Assembly: GCA_947057405.1 (NCBI GenBank)
Contig: CAMSEJ010000149.1
Span: 1-6,506 of the forward strand
Source: an uncultured Roseburia sp.
Lineage (GTDB): Bacteria > Bacillota > Clostridia > Lachnospirales > Lachnospiraceae
Direction: 5' to 3'
Length of the DNA stretch: 6,506 nucleotides
The notes beneath the pieces were generated by a model. The model worked only from the letters and a program-made list of their open reading frames with translations. It ran no database searches and was not told the origin of the DNA. Each line of letters begins with the position of its first letter. Position 1 is the first letter of the stretch. Shown piece after piece: positions 1 to 6,018 of this stretch. Both the position numbers and the translations under genes were made by a program.

Positions 1-45
1 ACACAAGGTACCACACTCTTTCCCTACACGACGCTCTTCCGATCT
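1..45 (+). other. Synthetic Illumina P5/read-1 adapter with index (not genomic)
   Basis: Bases 13-45 are an exact match to the 33-base TruSeq read-1 adapter, beginning ACACTCTTTCC and ending GCTCTTCCGATCT. Bases 1-4 (ACAC) fit the end of the P5 oligo, and bases 5-12 (AAGGTACC) sit where the 8-base i5 index belongs. Genomic sequence starts at about 46. The adapter reads in the expected orientation into the insert. It carries no biological function and should be trimmed. Confidence 0.97.
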
Positions 46-1261
46 CGAGATGCAGCGTATGCTGGTAATTGCCCAGCTGGGCCTTGCAGGCGGCGCGCTG
101 ATTATCACTCTGCTGCTTTCCACTTATCTTACCAGATCGATCAAACGCCCGCTGCACGAGCTGGAAAAATCGGCAGAAAAGATTGTCAGCGGTGATTTTG
201 ATATTCAGGTTACATATGAGTCCAAAGACGAATTGGGCAGCCTGGCAAAGGCGTTTAAAAATATGACGGAGATTCTGGATGATGTAATTTCGGATGCATC
301 CATGCTTTTGCAGGAGATGGCAGACGGTAATTTTGACGTGCGTACCAATGCGGAGAACCGCTATGTCGGGAATTTCCAGGGGCTTTTATCTTCCATACGT
401 AAACTGAACAAGGGCTTAAGCTCTACTCTGGGCCAGATTAATATGAGTGCGGATCAGGTAAATTCCGGTGCGAGCCAGGTGTCTGTCGGCTCCCAGGCTC
501 TTTCGCAGGGCGCAACGGAGCAGGCATCCGCAGTGGAAGAGCTTGCGGCTACCATTGCAGGTATTTCCCAGCAGATCAAGGAAACCGCCAATAATGCACT
601 GGAAGCAAGGAGCAAATCCGGGCTGGCCGGGGACGAAATGGAAGGCTGCAACAAGCAGATGCAGGATATGATGTCGGCAATGGAAGAAATTACCCGTACA
701 TCCAATGAAATCGGCAAGATTATTAAGACAATTGAAGACATTGCGTTCCAGACCAATATTCTGGCGCTTAATGCCGCCGTAGAGGCGTCACGCGCGGGAA
801 TTGCAGGCAAGGGATTTGCCGTGGTTGCGGAAGAGGTGCGAAATCTTGCAGGCAAGAGCACGGCGGCGTCTAAGGATACGGCAGAGCTGATCGAAAGCTC
901 CATCAAGGCGGTATCGCGCGGGACAAAGATTGCAGATTCTACGGCACAGTCGCTGGTTAAAGTAGTGGAAGAAGTTCGTTCCGTGGCGACCGCAGTCGAA
1001 CACATTGCGGATGCGGCGGAGGAGCAGGCAGGCGCAGTCGAGCAGGTGACCGTGGGCGTAGACCAGATTTCAAGTGTCGTACAGACCAATTCCGCTACGG
1101 CAGAGCAGAGTGCGGCGGCAAGCCAGGAGCTTTCCAGTCAGGCAGAGGTATTAAAGGATCTTGTGGCTCAGTTCGTGTTGCGTGAAGAGTATATTCCCAA
1201 AGCACCGGGCGCAGGCGTAAGCTTTGAAGACATGCAGGCGGACAGTATAGATTTGGGCTAA
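46..1261 (+). CDS. Methyl-accepting chemotaxis protein, 5'-truncated by fragment end
   Basis: This is the C-terminal part of a transmembrane chemoreceptor that controls CheA kinase through CheW. Numbering from the Met codon at 50, residues about 5-27 are a hydrophobic helix (TM2), 28-80 are a HAMP domain, and about 85-130 look like a second HAMP-like segment. The rest is the methyl-accepting coiled coil, with the hairpin tip at about 231-265 (QTNILALNAAVEA, then GKGFAVVAEEVRNLA). Glu/Gln pairs in contexts such as ATEQASAVEEL (156-166) and AAEEQAGAVE are likely methylation sites for CheR and CheB, whose genes lie downstream. The reading frame is open back into the adapter, so Met at 50 is internal. 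TM1 and the ligand-binding domain are missing and the ligand cannot be inferred. The tip has Ile251 where many receptors have Glu or Ala. The C-terminus ends in SIDLG without an NWETF-type CheR-docking pentapeptide. The family assignment is very secure. Confidence 0.96.
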
Positions 1262-1286
1262 AACACGGCGGCTCGGGCGCCGATAG
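1259..1286 (+). promoter_or_regulatory. Possible SigD (sigma-28, flagellar) promoter
   Basis: TAAA at 1259-1262 is followed after 16 bases by GCCGATAG at 1279-1286. The motility sigma factor consensus in Firmicutes is TAAA, about 15 bases, GCCGATAT, so the -10 differs at one position. The -35 overlaps the receptor stop codon. A motility sigma factor would make sense for genes in a chemotaxis locus. The match could be chance in a GC-rich patch, and a SigA-like promoter follows immediately. Confidence 0.35.
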
Positions 1287-1289
1287 GAT

Positions 1290-1318
1290 TTGACATTTGC
1301 GCCTAAAAGTGGTATCTT
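1290..1318 (+). promoter_or_regulatory. SigA-type promoter for the receiver-HD-GYP gene
   Basis: A perfect -35 hexamer TTGACA (1290-1295) is followed by a 17-base spacer and a -10 hexamer TATCTT (1313-1318, four of six consensus bases). Transcription would begin near 1325 and give a leader of roughly 148 bases before the ATG at 1473. An inverted repeat, CTTTA-TAG-TAAAG (1316-1328), covers the -10 and predicted start and could be an operator, though a 5 bp arm is short enough to occur by chance. Confidence 0.6.
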
Positions 1319-1331
1319 TATAGTAAAGTGG

Positions 1332-1401
1332 GCATATGGATTACAGTCAGGTAATACCCTCGGAAGCGGATCTCATATGCGGGCGTCCGAAAGACAGACG
1401 C
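1332..1401 (+). other. Predicted structured 5' leader RNA, class not recognised
   Basis: The leader contains a closing stem GCATATG (1332-1338) with CATATGC (1374-1380). Inside it is a second hairpin, ATTAC (1340-1344) with GTAAT (1351-1355), with a 6-base loop. Just downstream is a third hairpin, GCGTC (1383-1387) with GACGC (1397-1401), with a 9-base loop. An A-rich unstructured stretch then runs to the ribosome binding site. It does not match the c-di-GMP-I (GEMM) riboswitch consensus or any other riboswitch I could recall. It may be a regulatory leader, an mRNA-stabilising fold or chance pairing. Confidence 0.35.
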
Positions 1402-1472
1402 AGACAGAACCACGCAGAACTACATAAAAATATGAAATACGAAATAGGAAACACGTAAAATAAGGAGTTAGC

Positions 1473-2543
1473 ATGGAAAAACAGCAAATCTTGATTGTTG
1501 ATGACGAAGACGTAAACCGCCTCATACTTGACGGGATGTTTGCAGACGAGGATAGTTACGAGACGATCGAAGCGGCAAACGGGCGGGAAGCGATTTCCGT
1601 AATAGAAAGCGGAAAGAATATTGTATTGATTTTATTGGATATTCTGATGCCGATTTTAGACGGTTTTGCAGTATTGGAATATATGAAGCAGCAGAACCTC
1701 TTAGAAGAAATACCCGTCATCATGATTACAAGCGAAACGATCGGCGACAGTGAAGACAAAGCTTATTCCTATGGCGTGGCGGATGTGATTCACAAACCGT
1801 TTTATCCGCATATTGTAAAAAGGCGGAGCAAGAATATTATTGACCTCTACCAGAGCAGGCATAATATGGCGATCCGCTTAAAAGAACAGGAAGAAGCGCT
1901 CCTTGCACAGCAGAAGGAATTAAACGAGAACAACGAATTTATGATTGATGCGTTAAGCTCCGTTGTAGAATCAAGAAGTGCCGAAACGGGAGAGCATACG
2001 AAGCGCATCAAGAACCTGACAAGGATTATGCTTCAGTATTTTGTGGCGAACTTCCCGCAGTACGGGTTGGGAGAATCCCAGATTGATCCGATTGCGCGGG
2101 CTTCTGTCCTGCATGATGTAGGCAAGATAGGTATTCCGGATGCTGTTTTAACAAAGCCGGGACGGCTGACAAATGAAGAATTTGAACTGATGAAAGAACA
2201 TACGACAATCGGGTGTGAGATACTCAAGAAGTTTTACCGCAATCCGGACAGTGAGTTTGAGCGTTACTGTTACGAGATTTGCCGTCATCATCATGAGCGA
2301 TGGGACGGCAGAGGATATCCCGACCACTTAGTTGGAGACGATATCCCGATCAGCGCGCAGATTGTTGCCGTTGCAGACGTTTTTGACGCACTGGTCAGCC
2401 CGAGGGTGTATAAGAGTTCGTTTGATACCGACACGGCATACAATATGATCATCAACGGTGAGTGCGGTCAGTTCTCGCCGGATGTGTTGGAATGCTTTAG
2501 GCTTGCAAAAGAAGATTTCTTCAATGTTTGTGGAAGTAATTAA
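1473..2543 (+). CDS. Response regulator with HD-GYP domain (c-di-GMP phosphodiesterase, RpfG-like)
   Basis: This is a two-domain cytoplasmic protein of 356 aa. Residues 4-125 form a CheY-like receiver with acidic pair D10/D11, phospho-acceptor D56, T86 and K108, so all switch residues are present. A coiled-coil linker (about 130-157) leads to an HD-GYP domain. That domain keeps the conserved metal and catalytic set: E171 and H175 (ETGEH), H214/D215 with K218 (HDVGKIGIP), H243 (HTTIG), HHHERWDGRGYP (272-283) and D302/D305 (ADVFDAL). Family members hydrolyse c-di-GMP to pGpG or GMP, lowering c-di-GMP and generally favouring motility; activity here is inferred. The start is ATG 1473, with AAGGAG at 1462-1467 five bases upstream. 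No diguanylate cyclase or cognate kinase is fused to it. The kinase encoded just downstream is one candidate phosphodonor, and CheA is another. An intrinsic terminator follows, so it may be transcribed alone. Confidence 0.93.
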   Translation: MEKQQILIVDDEDVNRLILDGMFADEDSYETIEAANGREAISVIESGKNIVLILLDILMPILDGFAVLEYMKQQNLLEEIPVIMITSETIGDSEDKAYSYGVADVIHKPFYPHIVKRRSKNIIDLYQSRHNMAIRLKEQEEALLAQQKELNENNEFMIDALSSVVESRSAETGEHTKRIKNLTRIMLQYFVANFPQYGLGESQIDPIARASVLHDVGKIGIPDAVLTKPGRLTNEEFELMKEHTTIGCEILKKFYRNPDSEFERYCYEICRHHHERWDGRGYPDHLVGDDIPISAQIVAVADVFDALVSPRVYKSSFDTDTAYNMIINGECGQFSPDVLECFRLAKEDFFNVCGSN

Positions 2544-2582
2544 TATAGTTGTATTGGTTTGTAATACTTGAAACAGATAGCA

Positions 2583-2621
2583 GGCAGCAAAGAAATTTAA
2601 AATTTTTTGCTGCCCCTTTTT
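2583..2621 (+). terminator. Rho-independent terminator after the HD-GYP gene
   Basis: GGCAGCAAA (2583-2591) pairs perfectly with TTTGCTGCC (2606-2614). The stem can extend inward by one G-U and two A-U pairs to leave a loop of about 8 bases. It is followed by CC and a run of five T (2617-2621). There is no T-run on the opposite strand, so it acts on + strand transcription only. It lies 40 bases after the upstream stop codon and about 40 before the kinase start, separating the two genes transcriptionally. Confidence 0.88.
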
Positions 2622-2642
2622 AGGTCTGGAATGGCATGGCAC

Positions 2643-2648
2643 AGGAGG
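2643..2648 (+). promoter_or_regulatory. Ribosome binding site AGGAGG that favours the kinase start at 2660
   Basis: A full AGGAGG lies 11 bases before ATG 2660. It lies inside the reading frame if the upstream ATG at 2636 is used. That upstream ATG has only weak purine matches before it (TAGGTCTGGAATGGC). The spacing to 2660 is slightly long, so the choice is likely but not certain. Confidence 0.6.
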
Positions 2649-2659
2649 TTGCGGTTCGG

Positions 2660-4060
2660 ATGGGAGAAGAGAAAAACGGCATATTTCCCCTGGAGGATGC
2701 GCTTGAGCTGATCCTCATGTTTGACGGTGACGGCGTGATTTCTTATGCAAATGCCGCCGCCAAAAAGAAACTGGAATACGCAGAAGATATTTGCGGCAGG
2801 CAGATTCGCGATGTATTTCCGAATGCGGCTTTTGCTGATGGAAAGCCTGTGGAACAGGAATTAAAAAAGCTTGTGGCATACCGTAAGAACCTGACCTGTT
2901 TTCCGGTTGAGGCGAAGATTGTGAGAAGCGAACGATTGCCCGGCACATATATCTGCATGGCAATCGACATACTCGAAAAGGAGTTTCTGGAAAAAGAAAT
3001 TGAGCAGGTAAGGAATGAGGCGCGGCAGGCATCTAAGGTAAAATCAGAATTTGTCGCAAATGTCACGCATGAGCTGCGCACCCCGGTCAACGGCATCCAG
3101 GGGAATGTCAGGGAGCTTTTGGACGAGGTGACGGATGTCAGGATAAAAAAGCCGCTGCGGCTGATGGAACGCTGTTGCGGCGATATGAATAAGATTATCA
3201 ATAATATACTTGATTTTTCCAAATTAGAAGCCGGCAAATTTGTGTTAGAGCCGCGCAAATTCCATTTTCGGAATATGATGGATTATGTGCAGAACCACCA
3301 CCGGAACAAGCTGACGGAAAAAGGGCTTGGTTTTTTTGTAACGGTATCTCCCCAGATACCGGAATACGTCGTCGGGGATGAGCTGCGTATTGTACAGATA
3401 CTCAACAACCTTCTGTCGAATGCACAGAAGTTTACGGCAGTCGGCAAAATTACGGCGGAAGCGGTATGTACGGCCCGGGTGGGCGATAAGATAGAATTGT
3501 TTTTTATTGTAAAGGACACGGGAATCGGGATTGACAAAGCAGACCGGGATAAGCTCTTTGAAAGCTTTTCCCAGGTAGACGCATCCATTTCCCGTAAGTA
3601 CGGCGGTACGGGCCTTGGCCTTAACATTTGCAAGCAGCTTGTTGGGCTGATGGGCGGTAAGATAGAGGTGGAGGGCGAAAAGGACAGAGGCAGCACATTT
3701 TCCTTTTCGATTTGGGTCGGCGCCTGCGGGGACGACGAAGCGCCGCCTGCGCAGACCGGCACACAGACACCTTTTTTTACGGAGGGGATCAAAGAAGTAC
3801 CGTTAGAGGAAATCCGCCGGTTCGGTACGGCCGAGAATTTAAAGAGCCTGAAAAACAACCTTTCCAAGCTAATCTTAAGTGTAGAGATGGAAAACTGGGA
3901 AAAAGCGGAGATGTTTATGGAAACCATCCGGCAGATGACACAGGGGGCGCCGCGGGAAATCGGCCGTCTGGTCTTAAGACTTAAGATGGCGGTCCAGAAG
4001 GAGAATTATGACAGGATAACGGCAGAATATGCAGAACTTGACCGCATTCTGCAGGGTTAA
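2660..4060 (+). CDS. Soluble PAS-domain sensor histidine kinase
   Basis: This is a kinase of 466 aa from ATG 2660, or 474 aa from the in-frame ATG 2636, which lacks a good ribosome binding site. Numbered from 2660, residues about 11-105 are a PAS-like sensor domain and 106-130 a helical linker. The dimerisation/phospho-acceptor domain has the H-box VTHELRTP with H137. The ATPase domain has the N-box NNLLSNAQKFT (N254), G1 DTGIGI (286-291), an F-box near 300-303, G2 GGTGLGL (315-321) and G3 GSTFSF (344-349). All catalytic elements are present. There is no transmembrane segment, so it senses a cytoplasmic or redox-type cue, unidentified. Residues about 375-464 form an extra helical region resembling the tail of hybrid kinases or an Hpt fold, but it contains no histidine and cannot be a classical phosphotransfer domain. 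No receiver is fused. Twelve bases after the stop begins a receiver-HD-GYP gene, the obvious partner. No clear promoter was found between the terminator and this start. Confidence 0.94.
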   Translation: MGEEKNGIFPLEDALELILMFDGDGVISYANAAAKKKLEYAEDICGRQIRDVFPNAAFADGKPVEQELKKLVAYRKNLTCFPVEAKIVRSERLPGTYICMAIDILEKEFLEKEIEQVRNEARQASKVKSEFVANVTHELRTPVNGIQGNVRELLDEVTDVRIKKPLRLMERCCGDMNKIINNILDFSKLEAGKFVLEPRKFHFRNMMDYVQNHHRNKLTEKGLGFFVTVSPQIPEYVVGDELRIVQILNNLLSNAQKFTAVGKITAEAVCTARVGDKIELFFIVKDTGIGIDKADRDKLFESFSQVDASISRKYGGTGLGLNICKQLVGLMGGKIEVEGEKDRGSTFSFSIWVGACGDDEAPPAQTGTQTPFFTEGIKEVPLEEIRRFGTAENLKSLKNNLSKLILSVEMENWEKAEMFMETIRQMTQGAPREIGRLVLRLKMAVQKENYDRITAEYAELDRILQG

Positions 4061-4072
4061 AGGGGGAGTGGC

Positions 4073-5134
4073 ATGATTTACGGGAATCGGGATCCGAAGG
4101 GCGGAGCGGTCCTTATTGTAGATGACGTGGAATCAAACCGGCTGATTTTGGGAGAAATCATCGGCAGCATGGGACACTGCCCGGTTCTGGCGGAAGGTGC
4201 AAAGGAAGCGCTTTCTGCAATCCGGCAGTCTCCGCCGCAGCTTATCCTTACGGATATTTCCATGCCGGACATGGACGGGTATGAGCTGTGCCGGATTGTA
4301 AAGGGCAATGAAACCACAAAACATATTCCGGTCATATTCATATCGGCATTTGATAATCCGCGGGCAATTGTGGAAGGGCTTTCCTACGGCGGGGAAGATT
4401 ACATCACAAAGCCGTTTGTTCCGGAGGTAATCAAAGCGCGTGTAGACGTACATCTGCGTCTGGACGAAGCCAGACAGGAGCTGTTGGAAATGAATCGGCG
4501 GCTCAAGGCGTCTGTGGACGAACAGCTCCGCCAGATGGAACTCGAAAAGAAAAATATCCTGTTTGCGCTGGCCAATATTGCGGCGCAGGATTCGGGCAGT
4601 AAGGAAGAGGATGCCGAACGGCTCGGCAAAAACTGCCGGATTCTGGCACAGGGGATGCAGCTTTCGCCTGTGTTCGGGGATAAGGTTTCGGATGATTTTA
4701 TTGAAACAGTAGAACTGGCAGCTCCACTTTGCGACATCGGCAATATCGGGGTTCCGAAAGAACTGCTGCAGAAAAAAGAACCGCTTGCCCGGGAAGAACA
4801 GGCGGCGGTACAGGCGCATACTACCATAGGCGCAAAGCTTTTAAGCGATCTGTATGTGAACCATGATTACAATGAATTTATCGGCATATCTGCAGATGTC
4901 ATACGTCATCACCATGAGAACTGGGACGGAAGCGGTTATCCCGACGGGATGAAAGGCAATGAGATTCCGCTTGCGGCGCAGATTGTGGCTACGATGGCGC
5001 GTTATACCGGACTGACCGGAAAAGGGGGGCTTAGAAGGGAAGATGCCCTTGCGGTAATGGAACAGGAGGCAGGTATAAAAACCAATCCCGAGATTTTCGG
5101 GGTCTGTTCTAAAATATCACGTCAGTTGTGTTGA
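4073..5134 (+). CDS. Response regulator with degenerate HD-GYP domain (probable pseudo-phosphodiesterase)
   Basis: This protein has 353 aa and the same layout as the intact HD-GYP regulator upstream. The receiver (about 12-130) has D17/D18, phospho-acceptor D61, S91 and K113, so phosphorylation is expected. A coiled coil (about 131-160) follows, then an HD-GYP-type domain. The second half still has HTTIG (H249), HHHENWDGSGYP (279-290) and an IPLAAQIVA segment. The E-x3-H motif is replaced around 176-180 (SKEED), HD-x-G-K reads CDIGN (C220, D221, N224), and the two Asp of ADVFDAL are A309 and T312. With several metal ligands missing, hydrolysis is unlikely. A binding, dimerisation or partner-regulating role is inferred. 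The start is ATG 4073 with GGGGGAG ending 4 bases before it. The 12 bp gap to the kinase stop suggests co-transcription and cognate pairing. The reading frame is continuous, so this is not a frameshift effect. Confidence 0.9.
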   Translation: MIYGNRDPKGGAVLIVDDVESNRLILGEIIGSMGHCPVLAEGAKEALSAIRQSPPQLILTDISMPDMDGYELCRIVKGNETTKHIPVIFISAFDNPRAIVEGLSYGGEDYITKPFVPEVIKARVDVHLRLDEARQELLEMNRRLKASVDEQLRQMELEKKNILFALANIAAQDSGSKEEDAERLGKNCRILAQGMQLSPVFGDKVSDDFIETVELAAPLCDIGNIGVPKELLQKKEPLAREEQAAVQAHTTIGAKLLSDLYVNHDYNEFIGISADVIRHHHENWDGSGYPDGMKGNEIPLAAQIVATMARYTGLTGKGGLRREDALAVMEQEAGIKTNPEIFGVCSKISRQLC

Positions 5135-5181
5135 GTTACCAGGGAAGCTATCCGGGCAAAATAGAATTTCATTAGGATGAC

Positions 5182-5187
5182 GGGAGG
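5182..5187 (+). promoter_or_regulatory. Ribosome binding site GGGAGG that sets a TTG start for cheR
   Basis: GGGAGG ends 8 bases before TTG 5196, ideal spacing. The nearby ATGs at 5177 and 5189 are in another frame; the one at 5189 meets a stop after six codons. The TTG at 5196 is therefore the only sensible start for the CheR frame. A TTG start usually lowers translation compared with ATG. Confidence 0.75.
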
Positions 5188-5195
5188 AATGGAGT

Positions 5196-6011
5196 TTGAT
5201 CACGGATAATGAGTTTAGAAGAGTTGCAGTTTACATGAAAGACAATTACGGCATAGATTTAAGCCAGAAAAAAGTCATTATCAACGGACGCCTTGAAAAT
5301 TATCTCAGGAAAAGCGGATGGGCAAGCCTGGACGCATATATGGACGCCCTGAAAACAGACCGGTCGGGACAGCTTGACAAAATGCTTGTCAACTTTCTGA
5401 CAACCAATCATACTTATTTTATGAGGGAATTTGAGCACTTTGAATATTTCAGAAAAACCGTTCTTCCATGGCTTAGGTCTAAGGAAGAACGCAAAAAGGA
5501 TCTGCGCATCTGGTGCGGCGCGGCGTCTACCGGGGAAGAACCCTATATGATAGCGATGGTTCTGGCCGATTTCTTTGGAATGGAGCGTTCCAAATGGGAT
5601 ACGAGGGTGTTGGCAACCGATATTTCGACCAAGGTCTTAAAACAGGCGATGGCAGGAGTCTACAGCGAAGAACAGCTCAAAAACCTGCCTCCGAACTGGA
5701 AGAAAAACTTTTTTAAGCCGGTAGCGGGCGGGAGCCAGTACTTAGTAAGCGACGAATTGAAGCGCCAGGTGCTGTTCCGCCAGTTCAACCTGATGAGTCC
5801 GTTTCCGTTCCGTAAGAAAATGCATACGGTTTTTCTGCGGAATGTTATGATATATTTTGATGAGCCGACCAAAAACCAATTGCTTCAGAAGGTATATAAC
5901 TGCATAGAACCAGGCGGATATTTGTTTATCGGGACGACGGAGACCCTTGACCGCAACAGTACGCCGTTTCAGATTATCCAGCCATCAATATTTAGAAAAA
6001 AGGAGAATTGA
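5196..6011 (+). CDS. cheR: CheR, chemotaxis receptor glutamate methyltransferase
   Basis: This protein methylates specific glutamates on chemoreceptors using S-adenosylmethionine, resetting receptor sensitivity during adaptation. At 271 aa it has normal family length. The N-terminal helical domain is about 1-75. Family motifs in order are TTNHTYFMRE (69-78), the SAM-binding loop IWCGAASTGEEPY (105-117, usually IWSAGCSTGEEPY), ATDIS with D142 as the likely ribose-binding acid, FNLMSPFPF (197-205), LRNVMIYF (214-221, usually CRNVLIYF) and GGYLFIGTTETL (240-251). No TPR or other extra domain is fused. Translation starts at TTG, chosen because GGGAGG lies 8 bases upstream and no in-frame ATG is near. 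It lies 61 bp after the degenerate HD-GYP gene, with no clear promoter or terminator between, and 7 bp before cheB, so a shared transcript is likely. The receptor encoded at the start of the window is a plausible substrate. Confidence 0.96.
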   Translation: MITDNEFRRVAVYMKDNYGIDLSQKKVIINGRLENYLRKSGWASLDAYMDALKTDRSGQLDKMLVNFLTTNHTYFMREFEHFEYFRKTVLPWLRSKEERKKDLRIWCGAASTGEEPYMIAMVLADFFGMERSKWDTRVLATDISTKVLKQAMAGVYSEEQLKNLPPNWKKNFFKPVAGGSQYLVSDELKRQVLFRQFNLMSPFPFRKKMHTVFLRNVMIYFDEPTKNQLLQKVYNCIEPGGYLFIGTTETLDRNSTPFQIIQPSIFRKKEN

Positions 6012-6018
6012 TTGACCT

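Noticed and set aside
44..49. CTCGAG (XhoI) and GGTACC (KpnI, 7-12) as cloning sites
   Set aside because: CTCGAG arises by chance at the adapter-insert junction and GGTACC is part of the index octamer; no vector sequence is present.
454..1089. 211-codon reverse-strand reading frame
   Set aside because: It is antisense to the conserved receptor signalling domain, has low-complexity Ser/Ala/Thr content, and shows no ribosome binding site or family motif; it is a shadow of the repetitive coiled-coil codons.
1266..1282. CGGCG/CGCCG hairpin after the receptor gene as a terminator
   Set aside because: The stem is only 5 bp with a 7-base loop and no T-run follows; it overlaps the candidate SigD -10.
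1325..1472. c-di-GMP-I (GEMM) riboswitch before the phosphodiesterase gene
   Set aside because: The conserved GCACAGGGCAAACC and GGGACGCAAAGCC-type segments are absent; only an unassigned fold is supported.
2568..2596. TTGAAA as -35 of a kinase promoter
   Set aside because: At 17-base spacing the -10 would be AGAAAT (three of six matches), and the start would lie inside or just before the terminator stem.
3283..3927. 214-codon reverse-strand reading frame
   Set aside because: It is antisense to the kinase ATPase domain, is Ser/Pro-rich, and has no motif or start signal.
4133..4819. 228-codon reverse-strand reading frame
   Set aside because: It is fully antisense to the receiver-HD-GYP gene, whose motifs establish the sense frame, and it shows no recognisable domain.
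5135..5195. Short hairpin CCAGGGA...TCCGGG between the second HD-GYP gene and cheR
   Set aside because: Pairing is interrupted and weak with no T-run; no promoter hexamers are evident either.
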